The notes: a model not told the origin generated them from the sequence alone. 64,000 nucleotides of DNA from Pseudomonas sp. R5(2019) (GCF_009905435.1 NZ_JAAAMT010000001.1:62001-126000), one strand, 5' to 3'; counted from the first letter of the stretch, positions 25,708 through 35,478 are shown. Translations and numbers: made by a program.

Positions 25708-25982
25708 TGGAGTTGAAGTGGACAAGCAAGGCACTGTCTGATGTTTCTCGGCTTTACGAATTTCTCTCTCTCGTCAACCAGCCGGCCGCTGCCCGGACTG
25801 TTCAACAGCTAGTCGCTGCGCCCACCACCGTGCTCACCAACCCACGCATCGGCGAGCGTCTCGAAGAGTTTGAGCCTCGAGATGTACGGCGAATGTTGAT
25901 AGGCCACTACGAGTTGCGTTACGAGGTATTGGGCTCAACCATCTTCCTCTTGCGCTTGTGGCATACACGCGAGGATCGCTGA
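25707..25982 (+). CDS. RelE/ParE family toxin
   Basis: A 91-residue protein whose start overlaps the antitoxin stop. The RelE/ParE fold is recognisable: MELKWTSKALSDVSRLYEFL at the N-terminus and the C-terminal strands RRMLIGHYELRYEVLG and IFLLRLWHTRE. ParE-type members poison gyrase and RelE-type members cut mRNA; the ParD-type partner favours ParE. Its stop codon overlaps the start of the beta-lactamase gene (TGATG). Confidence 0.88.
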   Translation: MELKWTSKALSDVSRLYEFLSLVNQPAAARTVQQLVAAPTTVLTNPRIGERLEEFEPRDVRRMLIGHYELRYEVLGSTIFLLRLWHTREDR

Positions 25983-26872
25983 TGGACGCCCTGTATTCAA
26001 TCAACCGCCGACGGTTTTTGTTAGTCGCCGCTTCGCTGCCATTAAGTATTGGCTCCTGGGCCACAGAATCGATAATTGACCGGGTATTTATCAGTCGATG
26101 TGCAGCCCTGGAAAAACAATTGAACGGACGCCTCGGCGTCTTTGCCCTCGACACCGGAAACGACACCCAACTGGGCTATCGCGCCACCGAGCGCTTTGCT
26201 GTCTGCAGCACGTTCAAGATGATGCTGGCAGCCGCCGTCCTGAAGTTCAGCGAGCGCAAGCCCGGCGTCCTGCAGCAGCGGCTCAGGTACTCGAAAAGCG
26301 AGCTGGTCAGCTATTCCCCCGTGACTGAGAGGTACATTGACGAAGGCATGACGGTGGCTGAGCTGTGCGCAGCGGCGGTGCAGTACAGCGACAACACGGC
26401 GGCCAATCTGTTGATAAAGCTGCTGGGAGGACCGTCGGCAGTCACTGAATTTGCGCGGTCGATCGGCGATCAGGCGTTTCGGTTGGACCGCTGGGAAACC
26501 GAACTCAATACCGCGATTCCCGGTGACCCGCGTGACACCTCGACACCGGCGGCGATGGGGCGCAGCTTGCAGCGCCTGGTGCTGGGCAATGCCCTGGAGC
26601 CGGCACAGGCTGCGCAGTTACAAGCCTGGCTGCGCGGCAATACCACCGGCGATGAGCGCATTCGTGCTGGCGTACCGAGTGGTTGGCAGGTGGGGGACAA
26701 GACCGGGACCGGCGATTACGCCTCGGCGAGCGACATCGGCGTGGTCTGGCCACCCCAGCGGGCGCCGATCGTTGTAGCGATTTACACGACCCAGCCCGAG
26801 AAAGACGCCAAGCCGCGCAATGACATCATTGCTGAGGCGGCGCGGGTGGTGGCTGATTGGGTGCTCGGCTAG
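25982..26872 (+). CDS. bla: Class A beta-lactamase with Tat signal
   Basis: A 296-residue serine beta-lactamase. The class A motifs are complete: CSTFK (S70-x-x-K73), SDN (130 loop), ETELN with Glu166 on the omega loop, and DKTGTGDY (K234-T-G). Cys69 is present but the position-238 residue is Gly, so the Cys69-Cys238 bridge of NMC-A/KPC carbapenemases is absent. The N-terminus NRRRFLLVAASLPLSIGSWA has a twin-arginine motif, so it should be exported folded to the periplasm. It hydrolyses beta-lactam rings; the spectrum cannot be told from sequence. Unusually, its start overlaps the toxin stop, and no AmpR-like regulator is adjacent. Confidence 0.93.
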   Translation: MDALYSINRRRFLLVAASLPLSIGSWATESIIDRVFISRCAALEKQLNGRLGVFALDTGNDTQLGYRATERFAVCSTFKMMLAAAVLKFSERKPGVLQQRLRYSKSELVSYSPVTERYIDEGMTVAELCAAAVQYSDNTAANLLIKLLGGPSAVTEFARSIGDQAFRLDRWETELNTAIPGDPRDTSTPAAMGRSLQRLVLGNALEPAQAAQLQAWLRGNTTGDERIRAGVPSGWQVGDKTGTGDYASASDIGVVWPPQRAPIVVAIYTTQPEKDAKPRNDIIAEAARVVADWVLG

Positions 26873-27065
26873 AGCTCTATTGCCTGCGCTGGCCTCATCG
26901 CTAGCAAGCTTTGCCACACATTCCTCGCTCAACATCGGGGTTGATGCTGAGAGAGGCTGTAGGAGTCCGCCCCGCCTCTTTGAGGCTGCGCTGTCGCGTA
27001 GAGAACATGCGGACAAATCGGTAAAAATTTTTTTGCCCCTGCGCCGCCGCGATCTTCCGCCCTAC

Positions 27066-27444
27066 AAACAAGGCTGACAACCCCAATCTCACAGGCCATG
27101 GCACGTTGCAACAAATGTGGGAGCGGATTTACCGGAGCGCCGGACCGCCGCGATGCGCCGCGCGGGCGGCGCTCGATTTCGGCAGCGCCGGAAAACCCAA
27201 GGCAAGCACTTGGAAGCCTTGATACGGTCCTTAGGCAACCCTCTTCATTCTGATGGGGGAGGCGAGGGGGCCTGCCAGCAGATCGCATGAGCCGTGGGAG
27301 GTGCCTGCCTTGGTTTTTCCATTGTTCTTGAGACCGCGCGCCGCCCGCGCGGCGCATCGCGGCGGTCCGGCGCTCCGGTAAATCCGCTCCCACATTTGTT
27401 GCAACGTGCCATGGCCTGTGAATTTGGAGTTGTCAGCCTTGTTT
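27066..27444. repeat. Very large imperfect palindrome (REPIN-derived)
   Basis: Arms 27066-27172 and 27338-27444 are inverted copies of 107 bp with about three mismatches. Inside them 27190-27209 pairs with 27301-27320, so nearly the whole 380 bp can fold back. The arms contain a REP unit (GTGGGAGCGGATTTACCGGA). No gene is visible from 26873 to 27785 apart from this and a further REP copy. Confidence 0.88.
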
Positions 27445-27540
27445 GTTCGGCTTTAGATCTGTGTGGTTTCGGTGTGACTATCCCGCAATTGCGCGATGAA
27501 CCAAAAATCTATCTTTAAAAATCAATGAGATAATTTTTGT

Positions 27541-27590
27541 TCTATGAGAGCCGAGCTTGTCGGGGCGCCGAACCGTCGCGATGAGGCCAG
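27541..27590 (+). repeat. Single REP element
   Basis: GAGCCGAGCTTGTCGGGGCG followed by CCGAACCGTCGCGATG is the same REP class seen near 8274 and 8705. It lies about 200 bp before the TerC-family gene. Confidence 0.75.
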
Positions 27591-27790
27591 CAAAGCGACA
27601 GAAACCAACATCCTGACGCGACTTGAAACATTTTTGCGGTGTCGGAAATCGGTGCTGCAATTGTAGGATCTCCCCCCGTTATGATTTTAGGTACCTATGA
27701 CTTCCTTCTCGGAGCCTCCCAGTCCAGGGCCATTCTGGCCTGCTGTAATCCCCCCTTCTGATCGCCCTTGCTCGAGTACTCGTCCATGGA

Positions 27791-29356
27791 ATGGCTAGCC
27801 GACCCCACCCCTGGCTAGGCCTGGCGACGCTTATTGTCCTGGAACTGGTCCTGGGCATCGACAACCTGGTGTTTATCGCCATCCTTGCCGACAAACTGCC
27901 GCCTCATCAGCGCGACCGTGCACGGCTCATTGGCCTGTTACTGGCCCTGATCATGCGTCTGGGCCTGTTGGCCAGTATTTCCTGGATGGTCACCCTGACC
28001 GCACCGCTGTTCGAGGTGTTTGACAAGGGTTTCTCCGGGCGCGACCTGATCATGCTGTTCGGCGGTGTATTTCTGCTGTTCAAGGCCACCATGGAACTGC
28101 ACGAGCGGCTGGAAGGGCATGTCACCCAAAGCAGCGGCACGCTGCGTTACTCCGCGTTCTGGCCGATCGTGGCGCAGATCGTGGTGCTCGACGCGGTGTT
28201 CTCGCTCGATGCGGTCATTACCGCCGTGGGCATGGTTGAACAGCTGTCGGTCATGATGATCGCCGTGGTGATTTCCATCGGCCTGATGATTGTCGCGAGC
28301 AAGCCGCTGACCCGTTTGGTCAACGCTCACCCGACCGTGATCATGCTGTGCCTGGGCTTCTTGATGATGATCGGCTTCAGCCTCACCGCTGAAGGTCTGG
28401 GTTTTCACATTCCCAAAGGCTACCTGTACGCCGCCATTGGCTTCTCGATTCTGATCGAGGTGTTTAACCAACTGGCTCGTGCGCGGCGCAAGCGCAGCCT
28501 GCAGCAGCACCGGCCGCTGCGTGAACGGACGGCCCACGCGGTCTTGCGCCTGCTGGGCGGTCGCCGGCCAGATGCCGAGGAAGTGGGTGAGGAAATCGCC
28601 GACATGCTCGAAGACGGTGACGACAACGCGCTGTTTGACCGCCGCGAACGGGTCATGATCAGCGGCGTGCTGAACCTGGCCGAGCGGCCAATCCGCACCG
28701 TGATGACGGTGCGCGCCGAAGTCGACGCCATCGACCTTGAGCAACCGCCCGAGCAGGTGCGCATGGCCTTGATGCATTCCTCTTATTCGCGCCTGCCGCT
28801 GATCCGTCAGGGACGCATTGAAGAGCCGCTGGGCTACCTGCACAAGAAGGAGTTGCTCAAGACGCTGTTGGCCGGCAACGAGCCGGACCTGGAATGCCTG
28901 GCCCGCAAGCCGCTGCATCTGCTGGAGAGCTTCAGCATCTTGAACGCGCTGGAGCAGATGCGTGCGCAGTCGACCCATATCGCCTTTGTGGTTAACGAAT
29001 TCGGTGACTTCACCGGCCTGCTGACCATGACCGATATCCTCGAGTCGATTGCCGGTGCACTGCCGGATGCCAGCGAAGTGGTTGGCCCGGACATCGTCGA
29101 AGAGGAGGACGGCTTTATCGTCAACGGTGCGCTGAACCTCAGCCTGATTCAGGCCCGCACCGGTTTTGGCGCCAGGGCGACCGAGGATTACCAGACCCTT
29201 GCGGGTCTGGTGATGAGTTTGCTGGATCGCTTGCCAATGGTCGGCGACACCCTGCGCTGGCAGGCCTGGCAGTTGACCGTGATGTCGGTGGAGGAGCGTC
29301 GGGTCCGGCAGGTGCTGCTCAGACCGAACGCCGACGCTGACGCAGCAGGTGCTTGA
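27791..29356 (+). CDS. TerC/CBS-domain membrane protein (YegH-like), N-terminus frameshifted
   Basis: A 521-residue inner-membrane protein. The TerC part (residues 1-230) has about seven helices with [12 protein letters not shown] and [11 protein letters not shown], whose acidic residues are thought to bind metal. Two CBS domains follow (about 290-420) and a CorC/HlyC transporter-associated domain (about 430-515), as in YegH-type proteins linked to metal or ion efflux. The family usually begins [16 protein letters not shown]. That ATG is present at 27786, but one C is missing in the run ACCCC, so its frame stops at TAG. The ATG at 27791 restores the frame with [11 protein letters not shown]. 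The 3' end overlaps the convergent rarD gene by 38 bp. Confidence 0.88.
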   Translation: MASRPHPWLGLATLIVLELVLGIDNLVFIAILADKLPPHQRDRARLIGLLLALIMRLGLLASISWMVTLTAPLFEVFDKGFSGRDLIMLFGGVFLLFKATMELHERLEGHVTQSSGTLRYSAFWPIVAQIVVLDAVFSLDAVITAVGMVEQLSVMMIAVVISIGLMIVASKPLTRLVNAHPTVIMLCLGFLMMIGFSLTAEGLGFHIPKGYLYAAIGFSILIEVFNQLARARRKRSLQQHRPLRERTAHAVLRLLGGRRPDAEEVGEEIADMLEDGDDNALFDRRERVMISGVLNLAERPIRTVMTVRAEVDAIDLEQPPEQVRMALMHSSYSRLPLIRQGRIEEPLGYLHKKELLKTLLAGNEPDLECLARKPLHLLESFSILNALEQMRAQSTHIAFVVNEFGDFTGLLTMTDILESIAGALPDASEVVGPDIVEEEDGFIVNGALNLSLIQARTGFGARATEDYQTLAGLVMSLLDRLPMVGDTLRWQAWQLTVMSVEERRVRQVLLRPNADADAAGA

Positions 29357-30206
29357 AGCCTTCAAGGATCAGCACCACCACCGCCAGCCAGATCGGCAGG
29401 TAGGTGAACCACTGGTCTGGCCCGATGCTCTCACCCAGCAGCAGGGCCACGCCAACCAGCAGGACCGGCTCGACATAGCTGAGCAAGCCGAACAGGCTGA
29501 ACGCCAGCAAGCGGCTGGCGAGCACGTAACTGATCAGCGCCAGGGCGCTGATCATGCCCAGGCCCGGAATCAGCCAGTACAGCGCCGGATGTTCCTGCAA
29601 ATCGCTGCCTGACGCCGGTCCGGCCAATACGAACGCCAGGGCCACCGGCATCATCAGGCACATGTCCACCCACAAGCCGCCGAGGTGATCGGTTCGGCAT
29701 TTGCGCCGCAGCACGAAGTACAGCGGATAACCTGAAGCCACCAGCAGGGTCTCCCAGGCAAAGCTGCCGTGTTGATACAGTTCATGCCCCACACCCACCA
29801 TCGCGCAGCAGACCGCCACCGTTTGCAAGTACGACAGGCGTTCGCCATAGACCAGGCGCCCGGTCAGGACCATGGTCAAGGGCAACAGGAAATAGCCCAG
29901 CGAGACTTCCAGGCTGCGTCCATGCAGCGGAGCCCAGAGAAACAGCCAGAGTTGCACCCCCATCAGGCTCGAGGTGCCGATAGCCCCCAGCAGCAGCAGC
30001 GGTTTCTCTCGAATCCGTCGCAGCAGCCCGATCGCCAGGGAAAAATCACGGCTGACCAACATGAACAAGGTCACGCACGGCAAGGTCAGCAGCATGCGCC
30101 AACCGAAGACCTCCTCACCGCTGAGCGGGGTCAAAAGAGAGGTATAGAAATACATCACGGCAAACAGGGCGGATGCCGTGACGGACGAAATGATGCCTTT
30201 GGACAA
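29319..30206 (-). CDS. rarD: RarD-type EamA (DMT) transporter
   Basis: A 295-residue protein with about ten transmembrane helices in two EamA-like halves. Landmarks are [20 protein letters not shown] at the N-terminus, [14 protein letters not shown], and [21 protein letters not shown]. Length and pattern fit the RarD family of drug/metabolite exporters. The substrate is unknown. Convergent with the TerC gene. Confidence 0.87.
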   Translation of the reverse strand: MSKGIISSVTASALFAVMYFYTSLLTPLSGEEVFGWRMLLTLPCVTLFMLVSRDFSLAIGLLRRIREKPLLLLGAIGTSSLMGVQLWLFLWAPLHGRSLEVSLGYFLLPLTMVLTGRLVYGERLSYLQTVAVCCAMVGVGHELYQHGSFAWETLLVASGYPLYFVLRRKCRTDHLGGLWVDMCLMMPVALAFVLAGPASGSDLQEHPALYWLIPGLGMISALALISYVLASRLLAFSLFGLLSYVEPVLLVGVALLLGESIGPDQWFTYLPIWLAVVVLILEGFKHLLRQRRRSV

Positions 30207-30294
30207 GGAGTGCCTCGCGAAGCGGATTTTTGACAGGTGACGCAGCCCGCTATGTTCTCAATTGTGCCCCCTGCAATACAACTGGCTGAATCGC

Positions 30295-31869
30295 TCAGTT
30301 GGCCACGGGATGCAGGGTATTCGTCGTTTTATCGGGTTGATTGGCCAGCAGGGCGATGAATTCGTTCAAAGGCAGGGGTTTGCCGAACAGGTAGCCCTGC
30401 AGGAAGTCGACCCCGCGTTGCAGCAGATAGTCCTTCTGCTCCGTGGTCTCCACGCCTTCGGCGACGATGCCCAGATCCAGCTTCGCCGAGAGCTCGATGA
30501 TGGTATCCAGTAGATGACCGGACAAAGTATCCACACCGATGGTGGCGACAAAACTCTGGTCGATTTTCAAGTAATCAACGTTGAACTGGCGCAAGTACGC
30601 CAGGCTCGAGTGGCCGGTGCCGAAGTCATCAATGGCGATCAGGACACCCAATTCGTGCAATTTCTCGAACAGTAGCAAGGTGGTGTCAGTGGGCAGGATC
30701 AGCTCGCGCTCGGTCAACTCCAGCATCAGGGTGACGCGGCCTGGCGCGAAGGCGGCGAGAAATGCTCGGCAGTCGTCGTAGAGGTTCAGATCCTGGCAGT
30801 GGCTGGCGCAAATATTGATGCCGATGCGAAAGCCATCCTCGAAGGCGTCGGCATGCGGGGCCAGTTGGGCCGCCGTTTGCTGCATCAGGGCGCGGGTCAT
30901 TGGCACGATCAGGCCGCTGTCTTCGGCCAGCGGTATGAACAGGTCCGGCCGTACCAGCCCTTCACGCGGGTGCTGCCAGCGCATCAGCACTTCGGCGCCG
31001 GCCCAGTGACTCTGTTCGCCCCGCACCACCGGTTGGAAGAAGGGGATGAACTCGTTGGCTTCCAGGGCACGCTGCAGTTCCTGGTGCGGGGAGCGCGGGC
31101 GCATCAGTATCCAGTGGCAGACGCCGCCCGTCAGGATGCCGAAAAACAGCAGCAGGCCGAACAGGGCAGGGTAGTGAGCCATCATGAGCCGCCACGGCTC
31201 GCCTTCGGCAAAGCCGGTATGCACGCTGAAAGGGTAGCGCCCAGACACCCGAGATGTGGCCGCCACCGCATAAGCCGGTACGGGGGTGTCATGCACGGCG
31301 CCGTCGGCGCTCAGCCATACGGGCCCGACTTGTAACACCAGATCTTCACCCTGACCGATCATGCGCAAGGCATTGGCCAAGTGGAAACCATCCAGGCTGG
31401 CCATGGCGGTTTGCTCACCCATGCTCTGGCGATAGACCAGCAATGCCTGGTCAGGGGTGATCGGATTGCCGTGCATCAGCCTCAGTTTGCCGTCGACATA
31501 GTCGGCGGGGTTGATGGTTTCGCTGTAGTCGCCAAAAAGCGAATTACAATAAAGATGGTGCTTGTACGCCACGTTGGTCGAACGCACGAAAGGTCGGCGT
31601 GTCACTTGTTCACGCAGCGCAAGCTTCACGCCGTCGCAGGGTTGCCCGGCGAGCGGTAACAGCAATTCAGTGGAGGCGGCGACGTTGTCCAGCATCAGGT
31701 TGAATTGGGCAAGTGCCTGTTCGGCGGTTTGCCAGGCGCGGGCGTGAAGTTCTCGCTCAGCCTGCCAGTGCAGGATGAACAATCCCAATAACAGGGGCAC
31801 GGTTCCCATCAGCCATGGCAACGCCAGGCGCACAGGGGTTCGTCTTGAGTGTTTGACGGATAACGGCAT
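30295..31869 (-). CDS. EAL-domain c-di-GMP phosphodiesterase with CSS-motif sensor
   Basis: About 524 residues from ATG 31869. Two transmembrane helices (about 18-35 and 240-260) flank a periplasmic CSS-motif-like domain with conserved cysteines (GQPCDGVK and HHLYCNSLFGDY). The cytoplasmic EAL domain keeps its catalytic set: EVLMRW, INICASH, LELTERE, IDDFGTGHSSLAYL, LKIDQSF, AEGVETTEQ and LQGYLFGKPLP. It should therefore degrade c-di-GMP, with activity set by the thiol state of the periplasmic cysteines as in E. coli Pdc proteins. A decayed relative lies at 33357-33554. Confidence 0.9.
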   Translation of the reverse strand: MPLSVKHSRRTPVRLALPWLMGTVPLLLGLFILHWQAERELHARAWQTAEQALAQFNLMLDNVAASTELLLPLAGQPCDGVKLALREQVTRRPFVRSTNVAYKHHLYCNSLFGDYSETINPADYVDGKLRLMHGNPITPDQALLVYRQSMGEQTAMASLDGFHLANALRMIGQGEDLVLQVGPVWLSADGAVHDTPVPAYAVAATSRVSGRYPFSVHTGFAEGEPWRLMMAHYPALFGLLLFFGILTGGVCHWILMRPRSPHQELQRALEANEFIPFFQPVVRGEQSHWAGAEVLMRWQHPREGLVRPDLFIPLAEDSGLIVPMTRALMQQTAAQLAPHADAFEDGFRIGINICASHCQDLNLYDDCRAFLAAFAPGRVTLMLELTERELILPTDTTLLLFEKLHELGVLIAIDDFGTGHSSLAYLRQFNVDYLKIDQSFVATIGVDTLSGHLLDTIIELSAKLDLGIVAEGVETTEQKDYLLQRGVDFLQGYLFGKPLPLNEFIALLANQPDKTTNTLHPVAN

Positions 31870-32078
31870 GGCTCGGTGTTCGCCTGAAGTGAGCGATGAA
31901 GTCGAACCAGGCAATGCGGGCCCTTTCCCTGGCATGCGAACAGCGTCGACTGCTGACTCATGATAGCCGCTGCCTTGATAAAGCGTTTGCGTAATGCGTT
32001 ACGCTGTGTAGAATCGGCTTACGCATACAATAATAAAGTCCGCCGCCTCGGCAGACCACACCCAAGAGATGGGTCCAT

Positions 32079-32183
32079 ATGAAGCAGTACGGGTTCAAAC
32101 TCATCTATGGTGACTTCCTCTCTCGCAGCGTGAGGGGAATCTCCTGCGCGCCACCCGCCATCCTCAACACCTATAGCCACTGA
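32079..32183 (+). CDS. Short leader-like ORF before hpd
   Basis: A 34-codon frame ([17 protein letters not shown] and onward, ending AILNTYSH) lies 39 bp before hpd, behind AAGAGATGGG. It has three Tyr and two Phe codons. It could be a translated leader that couples hpd to aromatic amino acid supply, or a chance frame. I see no clear terminator hairpin between it and hpd, so a regulatory role is speculative. Confidence 0.3.
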   Translation: MKQYGFKLIYGDFLSRSVRGISCAPPAILNTYSH

Positions 32184-32221
32184 CACCTGTTAAAACCCTA
32201 TACCGTGATGAGGAACCAACC

Positions 32222-33298
32222 ATGGCTGATATCTTCGAAAACCCGATGGGCCTGATGGGCTTTGAATTCATCGAGTTCGCCTCGCCAACCCCGGGCACGC
32301 TGGAGCCGATCTTCCAGATCATGGGCTTCACCAAGGTGGCAACCCACCGTTCCAAGGATGTACACCTGTACCGTCAGGGCGGCATCAACCTGATCCTGAA
32401 CAATGAGCCGCACAGCCTGGCCTCGTATTTCGCCGCCGAACACGGCCCGTCGGTGTGTGGCATGGCGTTCCGGGTCAAGAATGCCCAGCAGGCCTATCAC
32501 CAGGCGCTGGACCTCGGCGCCCAGCCGGTTGAAATCCCGACCGGGCCCATGGAGCTGCGCTTGCCGGCCATCAAGGGGATCGGCGGTGCGCCGCTGTACC
32601 TGATCGACCGTTTCGGCGAGGGCAACTCGATCTATGACATCGACTTCAACTTCATTGAAGGCGTGGACCGCCATCCGCTCGGCGCGGGCCTGAAGATCAT
32701 CGATCACCTGACCCACAACGTTTACCGCGGGCGCATGGCGTATTGGGCGAACTTCTACGAGAAGCTGTTCAACTTCCGTGAAATTCGTTACTTCGACATC
32801 AAGGGCGAGTACACCGGCCTGACCTCCAAGGCGATGACCGCGCCCGATGGCATGATCCGTATTCCGTTGAACGAAGAATCGTCCAAGGGCGCGGGCCAGA
32901 TCGAAGAGTTCCTGATGCAGTTCAATGGTGAGGGCATCCAGCATGTGGCCTTCCTCACCGATGATCTGATCAAGACCTGGGACCAACTCAAGGCGCTGGG
33001 CATGCGTTTCATGACCGCGCCGCCAGAAACCTACTACGAAATGCTCGAAGGGCGCCTTCCGGGGCATGGCGAATCGGTTGAGCAACTGCAATCGCGTGGC
33101 ATTTTGCTTGATGGTTCTTCCGAGGAAGGTGACAAGCGCCTGTTGCTGCAGATCTTCTCTGAAACCCTGATGGGCCCGGTGTTCTTCGAGTTCATTCAGC
33201 GCAAGGGCGATGACGGCTTCGGCGAAGGTAACTTCAAGGCGCTGTTCGAGTCGATCGAGCGCGACCAGGTGCGTCGTGGTGTCTTGAACGCAGACTAA
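32222..33298 (+). CDS. hpd: 4-Hydroxyphenylpyruvate dioxygenase
   Basis: A 358-residue Fe(II) enzyme that converts 4-hydroxyphenylpyruvate to homogentisate, the second step of tyrosine breakdown. The three iron ligands are visible: His162 (IIDHLTHN), His241 (GIQHVAF) and Glu323 ([10 protein letters not shown]), matching the Pseudomonas fluorescens enzyme after the initiator Met is removed. The C-terminus ends VLNAD. The ribosome site GATGAGGAACC precedes ATG 32222. Monocistronic, with a terminator after it. Confidence 0.96.
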   Translation: MADIFENPMGLMGFEFIEFASPTPGTLEPIFQIMGFTKVATHRSKDVHLYRQGGINLILNNEPHSLASYFAAEHGPSVCGMAFRVKNAQQAYHQALDLGAQPVEIPTGPMELRLPAIKGIGGAPLYLIDRFGEGNSIYDIDFNFIEGVDRHPLGAGLKIIDHLTHNVYRGRMAYWANFYEKLFNFREIRYFDIKGEYTGLTSKAMTAPDGMIRIPLNEESSKGAGQIEEFLMQFNGEGIQHVAFLTDDLIKTWDQLKALGMRFMTAPPETYYEMLEGRLPGHGESVEQLQSRGILLDGSSEEGDKRLLLQIFSETLMGPVFFEFIQRKGDDGFGEGNFKALFESIERDQVRRGVLNAD

Positions 33299-33314
33299 AC
33301 ACCGGCGTTGAAAA

Positions 33315-33352
33315 AAAACGGGCCATCCGCTACCTGTCGGATGGCCCGTTTT
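33315..33352 (+). terminator. Rho-independent terminator of hpd
   Basis: Stem AACGGGCCATCCG / CGGATGGCCCGTT with an 8-nt loop, preceded by a run of A and followed by TTTTGC. It lies 17 bp after the stop and could also act in the opposite direction. Confidence 0.88.
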
Positions 33353-33356
33353 GCAT

Positions 33357-33554
33357 TCAGCCCAGGCAGGTTTGGCAGTCCGGAGTCCGTGAGCGCCTTG
33401 CGGCCCAGTAAAAGACCCCGCCGGTCAACAGCCCGACCAGGAAGAAACTGCTGGAGAAGACGCTGGCGCGTTGCAGGTAAACCGCCCAGACCGTTCCTCG
33501 GGTGAAGCCGCCATGCACGCTGTAGCCATAACGGCTAATCCTATATCCAACCAA
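33357..33554 (-). pseudogene. Remnant of a CSS-motif/EAL-type sensor gene
   Basis: The translation (YRISRYGYSVHGGFTRGTVW, then FFLVGLLTGGVFYWAARRSR) resembles the juxtamembrane part and second transmembrane helix of the EAL protein at 30295-31869 (SGRYPFSVHTGFAEGEPW, FFGILTGGVCHWILMRPRSP). Both the periplasmic domain and the EAL domain are gone, and the frame ends in an unrelated tail. It sits at the left edge of the integrated element, which may have destroyed it. Confidence 0.55.
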
Positions 33555-33703
33555 GTCTGGTAAAAACCCTACAACCCTTATATTAAGCGGCTTCTAGGCT
33601 GTTTTGTGGTACGGGTCAGACTTACTCAGAGCAACTGGTAACCAGCAGAAAATAGTGGTAGAACTGAATTTACCTACCAAGGTAAGCGCAGGAGTTACCA
33701 ATC

Positions 33704-34903
33704 ATGGCCATTCACAAACTACAGGACTCCCAGATCAGGAATGCGGTCTGCACCACCAAGACGGTGAGGAAGATGAGCGACGGCGGTGGCCTCTACCTGT
33801 GGATCTATGCTGATGGGCGCAGGTACTGGCGTTACCGTTATCTCATCGATGGAAGAGAGCAGGCATTGAGTGTCGGCACCTATCCCGAGGTATCGCTGGC
33901 TGAGGCTCGGGACAAGGCCGCTGAGCTGCGCAAGCAGGATGACCCTGCCAAGCTGCGCAAGGCCGAGAAGCAGGCCGACAGCGCTACCAGAGCCAACACC
34001 TTTGAGTCTGTGGCACGTCAGTGGCACACCAAGCACAAGGCGCATTGGGTTGCCAAGCACGCACATGACCTGCTGTCGCAGCTGGATCGCTACGTCTTCC
34101 CACTTATCGGCAAACGCCCTATCAACGAACTCGGATCAGCGGATGTACTCGATGTGCTGGAGAAAATCGAGGACGCCGGGGCCGTGGCAACGGCGCACCG
34201 GATGTTGGCGATTTTCGGACGGATCTTCAGATATGGAAAAGCCAAAGGCCTGTGTCAACACGTCGTCTCATCCGACATAAGCGGGCGCGATTCACTGCAA
34301 AAGGCGGTCACGAAAAAGCATCCAGCCGTCACTGATAAAGAGCTACCGCAACTGCTGCGCAAGATCGATGCTTACGAAAGTCGGCAAACCCGACTTGCAT
34401 TGAAAATGATCTTTTTAACCTTCGTTCGCGCCAACGAAATGCTGGGTGCGACGTGGACCGAGATCGATCTTGACGATTGCCTATGGCGCATTCCTGAAGA
34501 ACGGATGAAAAAGCGCCTGGCATTGCTGGTGCCGCTCGCACCACAAACCATCGAAATACTGAGGGAGCTAAAGGAAATATCCTGCGGCAGCGAATACGTT
34601 TTTCCCGGTCGCAGTTACGAGAAACCGCTGCATTCAGGCACCCTGCTTTCCGCTCTCAAGACACTGGGTTATCACGGCACTCAAACCAGTCATGGAGTAA
34701 GAAGGCTCGCTTCTACAGCCATAAATAATGCAGCTGACGAAGAAGGTCGCCCATTATTTTCTGGTGATAGCGTCGAAAGACAATTAGCGCACGTTCCGGA
34801 AACCGTAAGGAATGTTTACAACGAAGCGGAATATCTACCCATGCGCAGGAGAATAATGGTTTGGTGGGCGGACTATCTGGATGCGGCTATCAAGAAACAG
34901 TGA
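33704..34903 (+). CDS. Tyrosine-type integrase of the element (P4-like)
   Basis: A 399-residue recombinase. The N-terminal DUF4102-type arm-binding domain reads KMSDGGGLYLWIYADGRRYW, YRYLIDGREQALSVGTYPEV. The catalytic domain keeps Arg (TFVRANEMLG), H-x-x-R (TSHGVRRLA), His in QLAHVPETVRNVYN and the nucleophile Tyr in the same segment. ATG 33704 has AGGAG upstream. It catalyses site-specific insertion and excision of the island. P4-type integrases usually use tRNA genes, but no tRNA was found at either edge. The palindromic TTACCT/AAGGTAA just upstream may be an arm or operator site. Confidence 0.92.
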   Translation: MAIHKLQDSQIRNAVCTTKTVRKMSDGGGLYLWIYADGRRYWRYRYLIDGREQALSVGTYPEVSLAEARDKAAELRKQDDPAKLRKAEKQADSATRANTFESVARQWHTKHKAHWVAKHAHDLLSQLDRYVFPLIGKRPINELGSADVLDVLEKIEDAGAVATAHRMLAIFGRIFRYGKAKGLCQHVVSSDISGRDSLQKAVTKKHPAVTDKELPQLLRKIDAYESRQTRLALKMIFLTFVRANEMLGATWTEIDLDDCLWRIPEERMKKRLALLVPLAPQTIEILRELKEISCGSEYVFPGRSYEKPLHSGTLLSALKTLGYHGTQTSHGVRRLASTAINNAADEEGRPLFSGDSVERQLAHVPETVRNVYNEAEYLPMRRRIMVWWADYLDAAIKKQ

Positions 34904-34927
34904 TTCTTTAGCGGGAATCACTGTTTT
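34894..34927 (+). terminator. Terminator of the integrase gene
   Basis: AAACAGTGATTC pairs perfectly with GAATCACTGTTT around an 8-nt loop, followed by TTTATGG. It overlaps the integrase stop codon. The reverse strand also has a fair T-run. Confidence 0.8.
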
Positions 34928-35194
34928 ATGGATATGGCCGTTGGCCTGCATTGATCGCCATACTGTTTTGGAGTATCAAGGAACGGTCTGCACTTCCCAA
35001 GGAGGTGTAGTTCAAGGATTTGATATCGAGAGCAAAGCTAATCAGGTCAGGCAGGCAGCGACCAATGAAGTTAGCTTTGTTCGTCCATGGATGCGGATCA
35101 GAAACCGTGTAATTCGAGGCGGTTAGTTTCCCATGTTTTTGGGGGCTAACCGTGCGCAAAAAACGGCATAGCTCCCTTTCGGAGAGCTATCGCC

Positions 35195-35476
35195 ATGTCT
35201 GCTATTCCCGTCACTGATGGTCTGCCTGTCACCGGCTACCTTCGTCTAGAGCAAATCCTTCGTCACGTCCCTATTGGCCGCTCCAGCTTTTTAGCACTGG
35301 TGGCAGCCGGTGTAATTCCTCGCCCATATAAACTTACCGCTCGATGTGTCGCTTGGCGCGTGGAAGATGTACGCCTGTGGCTGTCCAGCTTCCGGCAAGT
35401 ATCCCCCGACAACATCGACGCCAACGTCGCCAAGGCCATTGCTGCCAAGCGCGCCCTGCTGAGTGAGGGGGTGTGA
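35195..35476 (+). CDS. AlpA-like helix-turn-helix regulator/excisionase
   Basis: A 93-residue protein. LPVTGYLRLEQILRHVPIGRSSFLALVAAGVIP followed by AWRVEDVRLWLSS is the MerR-like winged helix-turn-helix of AlpA regulators, which activate integrase genes or serve as excision factors. ATG 35195 follows GGAG that lies inside a small stem (ATAGCTC / GAGCTAT, 35167-35189), so translation may be controlled by structure. First gene of a tightly packed operon. Confidence 0.83.
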   Translation: MSAIPVTDGLPVTGYLRLEQILRHVPIGRSSFLALVAAGVIPRPYKLTARCVAWRVEDVRLWLSSFRQVSPDNIDANVAKAIAAKRALLSEGV

Positions 35477-35478
35477 CC

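Noticed and set aside
31989..32004. GCGTAA-N4-TTACGC palindrome before hpd as an operator
   Set aside because: A single short repeat between divergent genes; no matching second copy or known regulator motif, so it is not listed as a feature.
33541..33703. tRNA gene or tRNA 3' end as attachment site of the island
   Set aside because: No cloverleaf or T-arm was recognisable here or at 45.7-45.8 kb, and no clear direct repeat was found by eye between the two edges.
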